DNA of 64,000 nucleotides from Dyadobacter sp. (lineage in GTDB: Bacteria; Bacteroidota; Bacteroidia; Cytophagales; Spirosomataceae): assembly GCF_017744695.1 (NCBI RefSeq), contig NZ_JAGIAS010000009.1, positions 1-64,000 on the forward strand, given 5' to 3'. Shown here one piece after another: positions 42,945-51,651 of this stretch (the stretch's first letter is position 1; every line of letters begins with the position of its first letter). The notes beneath the pieces were generated by a model, which saw only the letters and a program-made list of their open reading frames with translations, made no database searches and had not been told where the DNA came from. Made by a program: the position numbers and the translations under genes.

Positions 42945-44315
42945 CTACTGACCGCGTCCAAGTACCATTACTTGAACCGTTCTGAAAATCAGCTGAACAT
43001 CGTCAAATACGCTGTAAGATTTCAGGTATTGAAGGTCATATTTGAGGCGCTCGACGTTCTTGGCAACCGTATCGGCATAGCCTACATTGATCTGTCCGAT
43101 TGAAGTAATGCCGGGTTTGACCGTCAAAAGGCGCTGGAAGTCGTGGGGAGCTGCTTCCATGAGCATGTCCACGTCATATTTGTACAAGGGGCGCGGACCT
43201 ACCACCGACATTTCACCTTTCAACACATTGATAAACTGTGGCAGCTCATCAAGGCGCGACTTACGCAGGATACGGCCTATTGGTGTAATGCGTGGATCGT
43301 CGTCACCTTTGGAGTGTTGCAATCCCATTTTATCCGCATCCACTCTCATACTACGGAACTTGTAGATGTAGAACAACTCGCCCCAACGCCCCGAACGTTG
43401 CTGCTTGAAGAACACAGGCCCGGGTGAAGTGATCTTGATCGCTGCCCACACCAGGAAGAACACCGGCGCGCCGAGGATCATCACGATCGTGGAGAATATC
43501 AAATCGAATGCACGCTTAACAGTCTGTTCGTTCAGGCTTGAAAACGGCTTGGTGTTGATCTCGATGATCGGGTACATGTCGTGGTATTCGATCGTGGCCA
43601 TATTGGTCATAAAGCCACGGAAGTCGGGTACCAGGCGAATGTGCGTCCGTTGGCGCTCACCCATGCGGATCACTTCCTTCACCTGCTCGTCATTCATCTC
43701 CGAAAGGCAGCAATACAGGTAATCCAGCTGCTTTTCTTTCACCATCGCTTCGAGCGATTCTATGGGATTTTTTTCCGAAGAAGGATCGATTGATCCGGAA
43801 AACCGGTAGCCTAGTTCTTTACGTTCTGCATAGAATTCGCGGATGAGCGCAGCAAGGTCGCCCTTACCCACGATCCCGTACCGGTTATAGTTGTAACCAG
43901 CCTGTCGGTAAATTTTCAAAAAAAGCACGGCTGCGGCCCTCGACGCTGTCGATAGCGAGATGAACATTACGTAGGTCATCAAAAACTGATAGCGCGAATA
44001 CTCTTCTCCCTGCTTGCTAAGGTAAAGGAATGCCATCATCACCGCACCATGCACTGTCACCGCTTTCAAAAAGCTCGCAAGCTGCGTATTGAAATGGTAA
44101 GATAGCCGGGTGAAGCGGTAAGTTTTAAAAACGTAGATCGTAAAAATCCAGACCAGGTTTGCAACCAGGAGCAGGTTTACATACTGATTTTCGAAAAGCG
44201 TGGTGATCCCGTTATCAAAACGGAAGATATAGGCAAAGAAGAACGATAGATTTAGGAGCGCGACGTCCGTCCAGAGGTGAGCCTTAGGCAGTAGCCCAGG
44301 ATAGTGATTTTTCAT
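42945..44315 (-). CDS. Initiating sugar-phosphate transferase (WcaJ/undecaprenyl-phosphate hexose-1-P transferase)
   Basis: A 456-residue inner-membrane enzyme that moves a sugar-1-phosphate onto undecaprenyl phosphate, the first step of polymer synthesis. Four hydrophobic segments occupy the first 130 residues, followed by a CoA-binding-like Rossmann domain (RYGIVGKGDLAALI near 165). The C-terminal transferase domain holds KRAFDLIFSTIVMILGAPVF, KFRSMRVDADKMG and SRLDELPQFINVLKGEMSVVGPRP with the conserved Pro-Arg-Pro. The start at 44315 (MKNHYPGL) is preferred; an upstream ATG at 44381 would add 22 residues. It ends the polysaccharide locus on this side and is separated from rfbA by 339 bases. 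Confidence 0.9.
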   Translation of the reverse strand: MKNHYPGLLPKAHLWTDVALLNLSFFFAYIFRFDNGITTLFENQYVNLLLVANLVWIFTIYVFKTYRFTRLSYHFNTQLASFLKAVTVHGAVMMAFLYLSKQGEEYSRYQFLMTYVMFISLSTASRAAAVLFLKIYRQAGYNYNRYGIVGKGDLAALIREFYAERKELGYRFSGSIDPSSEKNPIESLEAMVKEKQLDYLYCCLSEMNDEQVKEVIRMGERQRTHIRLVPDFRGFMTNMATIEYHDMYPIIEINTKPFSSLNEQTVKRAFDLIFSTIVMILGAPVFFLVWAAIKITSPGPVFFKQQRSGRWGELFYIYKFRSMRVDADKMGLQHSKGDDDPRITPIGRILRKSRLDELPQFINVLKGEMSVVGPRPLYKYDVDMLMEAAPHDFQRLLTVKPGITSIGQINVGYADTVAKNVERLKYDLQYLKSYSVFDDVQLIFRTVQVMVLGRGQ

Positions 44316-44654
44316 AAGTTTTATAACGTTGAGTATAATGCTTGCCTGGATACCAACTCCTTTTCGGGTTAATCTGGCCATCGGTGCTGAAAATATTCAG
44401 AGTTCAGTTCCGACCTGCCAGCCCCATATAAGAGGCATTCGATGGTACGTAACAAGTTTACGCTTTTTCCCTTTTAATTCAAAATCATCGATCCATACTA
44501 TTACTACAAAGTGCGAGTAATCAGTAGATTATGTTTGAAAAATAATAGAACTAGGTGGAATAGTACTGTTAATATTCAATTTTCTTTAAACCTTTTATAC
44601 GGAAGAAATGATGCTCAAATACAGTAATATTCCACCCCGTCGTTCTATCATGCT
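44316..44654. other. Gene-free stretch between rfbA and the sugar-transferase gene, with long inverted repeat
   Basis: 339 bases without a convincing gene. A 16-base inverted repeat with one mismatch joins GGTGGAATAGTACTGT (44554-44569) and ACAGTAATATTCCACC (44621-44636), 51 bases apart. The octamer TAATATTC occurs directly at 44570 and 44625. An ACTCAACGTT motif lies at 44325-44334, ten bases before the sugar-transferase ATG. No strong TAnnTTTG promoter was found on the minus strand. Confidence 0.6.
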
Positions 44655-45536
44655 TTAAACGGCTAGCTCGGCACCGCTCGGCAATAACCGAAGCAGGTAT
44701 TTGCCATAGCCGCTTTTCACAAGCGGCTGCGCAATTTCCGTCAGTTGCTCCGCCGTAATGAAGCCCATTCGATAGGCAACTTCTTCAATGCAACCTATTT
44801 TAAGACCCTGGCGGTCTTCGATAACCTGTACAAATTGTCCGGCGTGCATCAGCGACTCGAATGTCCCGGTATCAAGCCATGCCGTACCGCGGTCCAGCAC
44901 ACCGACCTTCAATTTGCCGGACTCCAGATAGACTCTGTTGACATCTGTAATCTCATATTCACCCCTCGGAGAAGGCTTGATCGACTTGGCGATTTCAATC
45001 ACGTCATTATCGTAGAAGTACAAGCCCGGTACCGCGTAATTTGATTTAGGAATTGCCGGTTTTTCTTCGATGGACAATGCCTTGAAAGATGGATCGAATT
45101 CCACCACGCCGTACCGCTCCGGATCGTGGACCTGATAGGCAAAGATCACGCCACCTTCGGGATCGTTGTTAGCCTGCAACAGTTTGGAGAGCCCGGAGCC
45201 GTAAAAAATATTGTCTCCTAATATCAGGGCAACCTTGTCATCTCCGATGAATTCTTCGCCGATGATAAAGGCTTGGGCAAGTCCATCCGGACTTGGTTGT
45301 ACGGCGTAGCTGAATTTACAGCCGATGCGGCTTCCGTCTCCCAAAAGCTTTTGAAAATGCGGTAGATCGTGCGGAGTGGAAATGATCAGTATCTCGCTTA
45401 TACCTGCCAACATCAGGATGGAAAGCGGATAATAGATCATCGGTTTGTCGTAAACCGGCATAAGCTGCTTGCTAACCGCGAGTGTCAGAGGGTGCAGGCG
45501 CGTGCCGGAGCCGCCTGCGAGAATAATTCCTTTCAT
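44655..45536 (-). CDS. rfbA: Glucose-1-phosphate thymidylyltransferase
   Basis: A 293-residue nucleotidyltransferase that joins glucose-1-phosphate and dTTP to give dTDP-glucose, the first committed step to dTDP-L-rhamnose. The N-terminus carries the nucleotide motif MKGIILAGGSGTRLHPLTLAVSKQ, and the body has YDKPMIYYPLSILM, LGDNIFYGSGL and VEFDPSFKALSIEEKP, all typical of RmlA/RfbA. Length matches the short form. It follows rfbB by 39 bases and ends the long minus-strand operon before a 339-base gap. Confidence 0.97.
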   Translation of the reverse strand: MKGIILAGGSGTRLHPLTLAVSKQLMPVYDKPMIYYPLSILMLAGISEILIISTPHDLPHFQKLLGDGSRIGCKFSYAVQPSPDGLAQAFIIGEEFIGDDKVALILGDNIFYGSGLSKLLQANNDPEGGVIFAYQVHDPERYGVVEFDPSFKALSIEEKPAIPKSNYAVPGLYFYDNDVIEIAKSIKPSPRGEYEITDVNRVYLESGKLKVGVLDRGTAWLDTGTFESLMHAGQFVQVIEDRQGLKIGCIEEVAYRMGFITAEQLTEIAQPLVKSGYGKYLLRLLPSGAELAV

Positions 45537-45575
45537 TTGTAATCGTCGAGTTTAAAGTTATCGCGCGTTGATCAA

Positions 45576-46631
45576 TCAACGGCCGTCGTACATTTCTTCG
45601 TAGTAGTGGCTGTACGCACCCGATGTAATGTTATCGAGCCACCCCTGGTTGGCGAGATACCAGTTGACGGTTTTCTCCAATCCCTCCGCAAATTGTAGCG
45701 AAGGTACCCATCCAAGCTCTGTTTTTAGTTTCGTCGCATCGATCGCATAACGCAAGTCATGGCCGGCGCGGTCGGTAACATAATGGATAAGCCGGTCGGA
45801 TGTGCCTTCGGGACGATCAAGTTTTTCATCCATGATCTTGCAAAGCAACTTCACGAGATCGATGTTTTTCCATTCATTGTGCCCGCCGATATTGTAGGTC
45901 TCGCCATTCGCGCCTTTATGGAAAATAACGTCGATCGCTCGGGCGTGGTCTTCCACGAACAGCCAGTCACGTATGTTTTCACCCTTACCGTAAACAGGTA
46001 GCGGCTTATCATTGAGGATATTGTTGATCATCAATGGAATAAGCTTCTCGGGGAAGTGGTTGGGGCCGTAGTTGTTGGAACAGTTGGAAATCACCGCCGG
46101 CATTTTGTAGGTGTTGTGATATGCCCTTACAAGGTGATCCGAAGACGCTTTCGACGCGCTGTATGGTGACCTTGGGTCATATTTAGTAGTTTCCAGGAAG
46201 AATTCGTTCGGGTCGTGAAGTTCGCCGTAGACCTCGTCGGTAGAGACATGATAAAACAAATGCTCCTCGAGGTTGTCTTTCCAGCTTTTTTTTGCCGCGT
46301 TCAGCAAATTAGCTGTCCCGATTACATTGGTCATCACGAACGCCATTGGGTCGGTAATCGACCGGTCTACATGCGACTCGGCTGCAAGGTGAATAACTCC
46401 GTAGAAATCATGTTCCGAGAAAAGCTCGCCAAGGAATGCCGCGTCCACGATGTCGCCTTTCACGAAGGTGTAGTTGGCGCTGTTTTCGATATCACGCAGG
46501 TTTTCGAGATTGCCCGCATAAGTCAGAGCATCGAGGTTGAAGATATGGTATTCGGGGTACGTTGTTACGAAGCGGCGAACCACGTGTGATCCGATAAAAC
46601 CAGCACCGCCGGTGATGAGTATCTTTTTCAT
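45576..46631 (-). CDS. rfbB: dTDP-glucose 4,6-dehydratase
   Basis: A 351-residue extended short-chain dehydrogenase (RmlB) that converts dTDP-glucose to the 4-keto-6-deoxy sugar using bound NAD+. The N-terminus carries ILITGGAGFIGSHVVRR. HLAAESHVDRSI follows near residue 80, VSTDEVYGEL near 130, and the YSASKASSDH Tyr-Lys catalytic pair near 160. NNYGPNHFPEKLIPLM and YGKGENIRDWLFVEDHARAI are further family marks. It lies between rfbC and rfbA with 39-base gaps on each side. Confidence 0.97.
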   Translation of the reverse strand: MKKILITGGAGFIGSHVVRRFVTTYPEYHIFNLDALTYAGNLENLRDIENSANYTFVKGDIVDAAFLGELFSEHDFYGVIHLAAESHVDRSITDPMAFVMTNVIGTANLLNAAKKSWKDNLEEHLFYHVSTDEVYGELHDPNEFFLETTKYDPRSPYSASKASSDHLVRAYHNTYKMPAVISNCSNNYGPNHFPEKLIPLMINNILNDKPLPVYGKGENIRDWLFVEDHARAIDVIFHKGANGETYNIGGHNEWKNIDLVKLLCKIMDEKLDRPEGTSDRLIHYVTDRAGHDLRYAIDATKLKTELGWVPSLQFAEGLEKTVNWYLANQGWLDNITSGAYSHYYEEMYDGR

Positions 46632-46670
46632 AATTCGTTCAAATTTTTTTTATTACAAACAGGAGTGTAA

Positions 46671-47219
46671 TCAGCCTTTGAATACTGTCTTGAACACCTC
46701 CTCGAAAAGCGGAAGTATCTGGTCCTTTTCAGAAACGATAGGATTTTCGATTCCCCATGGGATAGCAAGGGTAGGATCGTTCCAACGGAGACCACCTTCG
46801 GCTGATTTATTGTAGAGACCGGTGCACTTGTATTGGAAAATACTGTCTTCCAGCGCTGTGAAACCATGCGCGAAACCCTCTGGAATGTACACCATATTGC
46901 CTTTTTCGGCATCCAATTCAAATAGTTCATACTTACCAAAGGTAGGGGAGTCTTGTCGCAGGTCCACTGCCACGTCGAGTACCTTACCTGCGATCACTCG
47001 TACAAGTTTGCCTTGCGCATGGGGAGCATTTTGGAAATGCAAGCCTCTTATTACCCCTTTTTTGGAAAAGGATTGATTGTCCTGAACAAACTCGCTGGTC
47101 AAGCCCTGGGCTTTCCACACTTCGCTGTTAAACGATTCAAAAAAGTGACCGCGGTCATCCCCGTAGATCGAGGGAGTAATCAGCAGCACATCAGGAAGGG
47201 ATGTTTTGTTGAACTTCAT
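46671..47219 (-). CDS. rfbC: dTDP-4-dehydrorhamnose 3,5-epimerase
   Basis: A 182-residue cupin-like epimerase (RmlC) for the third step of dTDP-L-rhamnose synthesis. It has the entry motif VLLITPSIYGDDRGHFFESFNSEVW, the active-site segment VIRGLHFQNAPHAQGKLVRVIAG with the catalytic His, and IPEGFAHGFTALEDSIFQYKCT with the second acid/base site. The start lies inside the 3' end of the upstream glycosyltransferase gene (29-base overlap), showing translational coupling. Together with rfbB and rfbA downstream it supplies activated rhamnose for the polymer. Confidence 0.97.
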   Translation of the reverse strand: MKFNKTSLPDVLLITPSIYGDDRGHFFESFNSEVWKAQGLTSEFVQDNQSFSKKGVIRGLHFQNAPHAQGKLVRVIAGKVLDVAVDLRQDSPTFGKYELFELDAEKGNMVYIPEGFAHGFTALEDSIFQYKCTGLYNKSAEGGLRWNDPTLAIPWGIENPIVSEKDQILPLFEEVFKTVFKG

Positions 47220-48315
47220 GTTGCGTTGAGTAAATGGTTTTGAAATGATTTTCGTACTGGTCTATGATCTTATTCCACTCGTATATATGCTTGATTTTAT
47301 GCAGGTTATTTTCAACCATTGAGAGATGTTGCTGTTTCCGCACAGTATCGATGCACTTCTGCACATCCTCCGCATTTCTGAAATAGAGTGCGTCATTTTC
47401 CAGGATCGTCGAGTTGAACTCGTTCTCGTTTGCGCAGATTAATGTCTGTGACGCCATTGCTTCGAGCAGGGAAGGGTTTGTTCCACCTACTGAATGCCCG
47501 TGGAAGTAAATATTCGAGAAGTAACGCAGGTTGTTCAGGGCATTGATATCATAAATTCCGCCAACGAACCTGATGTGTTCAAAGTCTTTGTATTTGGCTT
47601 TGAGGTATTCACCGTATTTGGTTGCATGCTTGCCTACGACGAGGAATGGCAGCTTTTGCTTCGCTTTTGAAACCCCTTCCAGAATTACATCCACATTATT
47701 TTCAGGTTCCAGACGGGCTATAAGCATGTTGTAAGCGTACTCCGTCAACCGGTATGGATCCAGAACGTTACTATCGGCATCTTCAAAAGGGAATGCGCCG
47801 TATGGAATGTAAGTGGAGGTGATGTTATACTTCTTCGTCAGGTAGCTTTGAATACCCAATGAGTCGGCAATCCAGTGATCGCTGTAAACGGTTCCCAGGT
47901 ATTCAGCCCATTTCAAAAAGGACCTAACCGGCTTGGAATATTTCGTACGCTTCCATTCCAGCCCGTCCATATTCGTTGTAACGATCGACTTGCGCCGGGG
48001 CAGGAGCCAACCCCAGATCGTGCTGCTGGTATATCCCAACTGTAAGATGATGTCGAAGTTTTGGGACCGTGTGTGAAGGATGCAGTTTAAATCATACGCG
48101 AACTGTCCCACCGTACCCCATTTGTCTTCCGGGTCATTGCAGTGCACAATTTTCACCCCGTTCCATTCCGACTTTTGATAGGGATGGGTATGGGAGTTGT
48201 ACACCGTGATGTCATGGCCGCGTTCCACCAGCCCCTTCGCCAGGTACTCGGCGAACTGTTCGAAACCACCGTAGTGGTTAGGGATTCCCCTTGTGCCTAT
48301 GATTGCTATTTTCAT
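47191..48315 (-). CDS. Glycosyltransferase with DUF1972 and GT4 domains, probable rhamnosyltransferase
   Basis: A 374-residue cytoplasmic GT-B enzyme. The N-terminal half is the DUF1972 domain, opening KIAIIGTRGIPNHYGGFEQFAEYLA with SHTHPYQKSEWNGVKIVH and TTNMDGLEWKRTKYSKPVRSF. The C-terminal half is GT4-like with LIARLEPENNVDVILEG and GTNPSLLEAMASQTLI. This architecture is found in Cps2T/WchF-type rhamnosyltransferases, which fits the dTDP-rhamnose genes directly downstream. The exact linkage is unknown. It overlaps rfbC by 29 bases and follows the GT4 gene by 12. Confidence 0.88.
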   Translation of the reverse strand: MKIAIIGTRGIPNHYGGFEQFAEYLAKGLVERGHDITVYNSHTHPYQKSEWNGVKIVHCNDPEDKWGTVGQFAYDLNCILHTRSQNFDIILQLGYTSSTIWGWLLPRRKSIVTTNMDGLEWKRTKYSKPVRSFLKWAEYLGTVYSDHWIADSLGIQSYLTKKYNITSTYIPYGAFPFEDADSNVLDPYRLTEYAYNMLIARLEPENNVDVILEGVSKAKQKLPFLVVGKHATKYGEYLKAKYKDFEHIRFVGGIYDINALNNLRYFSNIYFHGHSVGGTNPSLLEAMASQTLICANENEFNSTILENDALYFRNAEDVQKCIDTVRKQQHLSMVENNLHKIKHIYEWNKIIDQYENHFKTIYSTQHEVQQNIPS

Positions 48316-48327
48316 GATTTTTAGTAT

Positions 48328-49443
48328 CTACTTTTTGAGAAGAGAAACCAGCCTTTCCGCCGATGTTTTCCAGGAATATTTCTGCCGTATCTGGGCCTGT
48401 ATATTTGAGAGATCATTTGAAGAAATAGCATCCTTATCTTCGATAAATCGTTTTACGGCTTGCGTGATAGATTCACGGTCGGCGTTGACGTGGAAGGAAT
48501 CAAAGAAAGTGAAGTCTTGCATGGCAGTGGCATTGGTTGAGATCGTCGGGATTTTCAGCGCCGCGGATTCCAGTGGCGGAATGCCAAATCCTTCGGCAGA
48601 TGAGGGGTAAACGAACAACTCCGCAGCTCTGTAAAACTCCATCAGGTCTTCGTCCGAAATATTCTTGAGAATCTTGACGAGCGGTCTGTAATCTTCAGGA
48701 ACAGAATTGATAAGGTTGTTAAATTCAGGATCAACAATGGATTCATGCCCGATGAATACAAGGGAGATGCCGCGATTGTAGAGTTTCAAGTCAAGATATG
48801 CAGAAATAAGCAGCTTCTGTTGTTTCCTGGGTTCGATCCTGCTGACGTACAATATGTAGTCTTTCACACCAAACCGGCTTTGAATTTTTTGCTTTGATAT
48901 CCGTTTATCGTAAGGTTCAAAGTAGAGCGAGCCAACCCCGTTCGGAATTACTGAAATGTCGGATATGTTCAGCCCGTAGTGTCGGCTGATGGCTTCCCGT
49001 GAGTATTCTGATACTGTGGTAATGACGTCCGATATTTTAATAGAATTCTTAAACAGGAAGTCCTTTGATAACCTGTAAGACAAGGGGAATTCACCGGGAA
49101 AATCCTTGAATAACAGGTCGTGCGTCGTGACAATATACTTGCAGAACTTTATTGGTGGAACCACGTACTGGAAATGCGCATAGTCCGGCCTAATCTTCTT
49201 AAGAATATACGGAAGTTCCAACGACAAGCGCAGTAATGGCGATTTTGAACGATACTTGATGAAAGATAAGTTACTTCTTTTACCAAACTCTTCCTGCAAA
49301 GTGTCGGTATTTTGAGCAGCTATGAAAATCTCGATATCAGGGCGGTCGATAAGCTGCTTATAGAGCTCCCTGATAAAAGTTTTGGTGCCCTGATGCTCCT
49401 TATCGAATACATGTCCGTCGACAAAAATCTTTAAGCTATTCAT
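48328..49443 (-). CDS. Glycosyltransferase family 4
   Basis: A 371-residue retaining GT-B glycosyltransferase. The N-terminal domain starts MNSLKIFVDGHVFDKEHQGTKTF. The C-terminal donor-binding domain has YILYVSRIEPRKQQKLLISAY and the acidic EFYRAAELFVYPSSAEGFGIPPLESAAL segment, the Ex7E-type signature of the family. Two in-frame ATG codons are possible: 49443, just after the upstream stop, and 49470, which overlaps the upstream gene by 11 bases; I use 49443 because it begins the domain. The sugar and linkage cannot be told. It belongs to the polysaccharide operon. Confidence 0.87.
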   Translation of the reverse strand: MNSLKIFVDGHVFDKEHQGTKTFIRELYKQLIDRPDIEIFIAAQNTDTLQEEFGKRSNLSFIKYRSKSPLLRLSLELPYILKKIRPDYAHFQYVVPPIKFCKYIVTTHDLLFKDFPGEFPLSYRLSKDFLFKNSIKISDVITTVSEYSREAISRHYGLNISDISVIPNGVGSLYFEPYDKRISKQKIQSRFGVKDYILYVSRIEPRKQQKLLISAYLDLKLYNRGISLVFIGHESIVDPEFNNLINSVPEDYRPLVKILKNISDEDLMEFYRAAELFVYPSSAEGFGIPPLESAALKIPTISTNATAMQDFTFFDSFHVNADRESITQAVKRFIEDKDAISSNDLSNIQAQIRQKYSWKTSAERLVSLLKK

Positions 49444-49459
49444 AGTAATAGGTCGATTG

Positions 49460-50530
49460 CTAGCGTACATTAACGTTGAGTGATCTTTTGAGACTTTTAA
49501 GCCTGTCGTGGCCATCGCTTGTGGGGACGAGATAACTACCCTCGCCGAGCTCGTTCCATGCATAAATCATAATGATCGGGTATACCTTACCGTCATTGGC
49601 ATGTTTCCTTAACCAGGTACGACAATTCTTCATCGACTCGTATACCGAGTTGGCAGAGAAGCCCGTAAAGTATGCAGTGGTATCGGCCTTCGCGCGGGAA
49701 TTGGTCCATGGTCTTGGGTCCCAATTGAGGGTGACAGCGGGGAAGTAAGGAATTTCGGATAATTGAGTGATTCTTTCCCATGTTCTGGTTTCATATGCCA
49801 CCAGGTTATTTACTGGCTGTGTCCTGCGACCGGCTTGGTTTATATTGTGGTAGTTGTAGCCGGTAATGAAATCAAATCCGCATTGCCCCGCCAGAGAAAG
49901 CGTGTAACGGTCGTCAGACGAGCAGAGTGCAATTTTCAGACCGGGCAACCCCCGGCCTTTGGCTGCTTCCCTCAAACTGGAGAGAGCGGATTTAATTGAC
50001 TCAGCCGACCCGAAATTTTTGAGTAGCGTGCCGGCGGAAAGGAATATTAAAAGTGGTGCGCCGTCCACCTGTAAATAGTTGTCTTGCTTGATGTCGGCAA
50101 GAATGCGCTCCTGAAAGACGGCCCAGGAGTCCGGTGAAATCTCAAAGCCATAATGATTTGAAACCAGTAGGCAGTACCTGAGTTTTGACTTGTTTACTGA
50201 CTCTTGAAAGTACCGGAGCGCAGCATTCAGTGAATCCGCTTCACCGCTTTTCTGGGTTGAAAAATACCAGCAAAAGGAAAAGAAATCCAGACCTGCATCG
50301 GACGCCGCCAGTATTTGTTGATCGATCGCTTTTTTTGAATCGGAGTTCCAGCCCCAGACGGGTTTGCGATCAGCGAAAGATCCGGTCAGTTTTTGAGTGA
50401 TATGTTTCGATCCGGCAGTCCATCCCCCGAAATAGTAAGCACCAACCAGCGGCTTTTGCCGGTTGTTGGTCTGACCGAACGTGGGGCCAGCTATCATCAG
50501 TTGTAATAATATGATTGCCAGTATTCTCAT
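49460..50530 (-). CDS. GH99-like (WbsX-type) exported hydrolase
   Basis: A 356-residue protein with a signal peptide (AIILLQLMIAGPTFGQ). It matches the GH99-like/WbsX group often found in O-antigen and capsule loci: an opening VGAYYFGGWTAGS strand, GLDFFSFCWYFST, ITGYNYHNINQAG, FPAVTLNWDPRPW, and the hallmark IMIYAWNELGEGSYLVPTSDG with an acidic pair. The related GH99 enzymes cut alpha-mannosides from inside the chain. Here it may trim or edit the polymer in the periplasm; activity is not proven. It lies between the acyltransferase gene (15 bases) and the GT4 gene. Confidence 0.8.
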   Translation of the reverse strand: MRILAIILLQLMIAGPTFGQTNNRQKPLVGAYYFGGWTAGSKHITQKLTGSFADRKPVWGWNSDSKKAIDQQILAASDAGLDFFSFCWYFSTQKSGEADSLNAALRYFQESVNKSKLRYCLLVSNHYGFEISPDSWAVFQERILADIKQDNYLQVDGAPLLIFLSAGTLLKNFGSAESIKSALSSLREAAKGRGLPGLKIALCSSDDRYTLSLAGQCGFDFITGYNYHNINQAGRRTQPVNNLVAYETRTWERITQLSEIPYFPAVTLNWDPRPWTNSRAKADTTAYFTGFSANSVYESMKNCRTWLRKHANDGKVYPIIMIYAWNELGEGSYLVPTSDGHDRLKSLKRSLNVNVR

Positions 50531-50545
50531 TCGTTAATAGGCGGA

Positions 50546-51628
50546 TTATTTTTCGTTTCGGGCGTTTACACCTGCTTCAGAGCTTGCAAGTATTCCAGGT
50601 ATGGGAGTTTGTTTTTTGCTCGTAAGTGTTTTTCCCAATTGAAGGAATGGATACTCAATATATCTGTAGGTTATGAACGATATCCCGACAATGAGGGCGA
50701 TCCACATGACGAAGGTCAGAACGGGCTGACCAGGAATTTGAGGAACGGTTTTGAAGATCAGGCCTTGTGTCAGATAAAGTGAATAACTCACTACACCCAG
50801 CCTTAAAAAGACCGGATTGAAACTTTTATTACGAAAGAAATATCCCAGCATGAAGAGCAGGTACGCGGACACCAATGCAGATGTTACTGGCACAAACGAG
50901 AAAATGCCAAGGTCTTCCGGGTTGTTTGGTCTCCCGTACAGGTTAGCGTACGTGTTTGCGACCAGAATGCACATAGCCAATCCCAGAATCGTCAGTAATG
51001 TGCGGGTTGAAATTTTCTTGTCGTAATGTTTGAAGATCACTGACCCGGTAAACATGGTCGCTAGATAGAAAGCGGTTCCCCAACCCTTTTCGGCAAAATG
51101 CAATACCTTAACTGCTATAACGCCGAATGCGAAGCAAAATAGGAGAGCGCCGACAGCGATAACCACGGTTTTACTGAGCATACGCAAAATAAACAAGCCT
51201 GAAACGATCAGGTAAAAGACCATTTCCAGAGAAAGCGTCCAGTACAGACCGAGTATGCATGGTTGTCCTACCAGGCGCATCAGCATGGTTGTATTCCAAA
51301 GGATTACTTTCAAAGACGGAAAAGGATCCGCCATCAATCCTAAACTGATCAGGGCCAATGTGGCTATCAGGCTGACGTAATACAACGGGAACAAGCGAAA
51401 TATCCGGCCAATCCAGAACTTCTTGAGTGAACCGTGCTTTTCAAGTGACACAGGTATGATAAACCCGCTGCAAAGGAAGAACACAGTGACACCAAAAACA
51501 CCGAATTGAAAGTAATTATAACTTATTTCTCGGAAGAATGGTGAGAGTTTTTCTCCGCCATGCTGCAACAGAACCGCGAAGGCGGCGACAAACCTTAAGA
51601 AGTCCAAAAACTCGAGTCGGTGACGCAT
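50546..51628 (-). CDS. Acyltransferase-3 family membrane protein (OafA/YrhL type)
   Basis: A 360-residue inner-membrane protein with about ten hydrophobic segments. The N-terminal LEFLDFLRFVAAFAVLLQHGG contains the conserved RFxAA and His expected of the acyltransferase-3 fold, followed by SGFIIPVSLEKHGSLKKFWIGRIFRLFPLYY (Arg-rich cytosolic motif). It transfers acetyl or similar groups to sugars on the lipid-linked repeat. Position within the operon points to O-acetylation of the polysaccharide. A short soluble C-terminal tail follows. Confidence 0.88.
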   Translation of the reverse strand: MRHRLEFLDFLRFVAAFAVLLQHGGEKLSPFFREISYNYFQFGVFGVTVFFLCSGFIIPVSLEKHGSLKKFWIGRIFRLFPLYYVSLIATLALISLGLMADPFPSLKVILWNTTMLMRLVGQPCILGLYWTLSLEMVFYLIVSGLFILRMLSKTVVIAVGALLFCFAFGVIAVKVLHFAEKGWGTAFYLATMFTGSVIFKHYDKKISTRTLLTILGLAMCILVANTYANLYGRPNNPEDLGIFSFVPVTSALVSAYLLFMLGYFFRNKSFNPVFLRLGVVSYSLYLTQGLIFKTVPQIPGQPVLTFVMWIALIVGISFITYRYIEYPFLQLGKTLTSKKQTPIPGILASSEAGVNARNEK

Positions 51629-51651
51629 TGCTATTTGACCTTAATGTATGA

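Noticed and set aside
44554..44636. Insertion sequence or MITE bounded by the inverted repeat
   Set aside because: No target-site duplication is visible and the interval is only 83 bases without a second copy in the window; kept only as an unexplained repeat.
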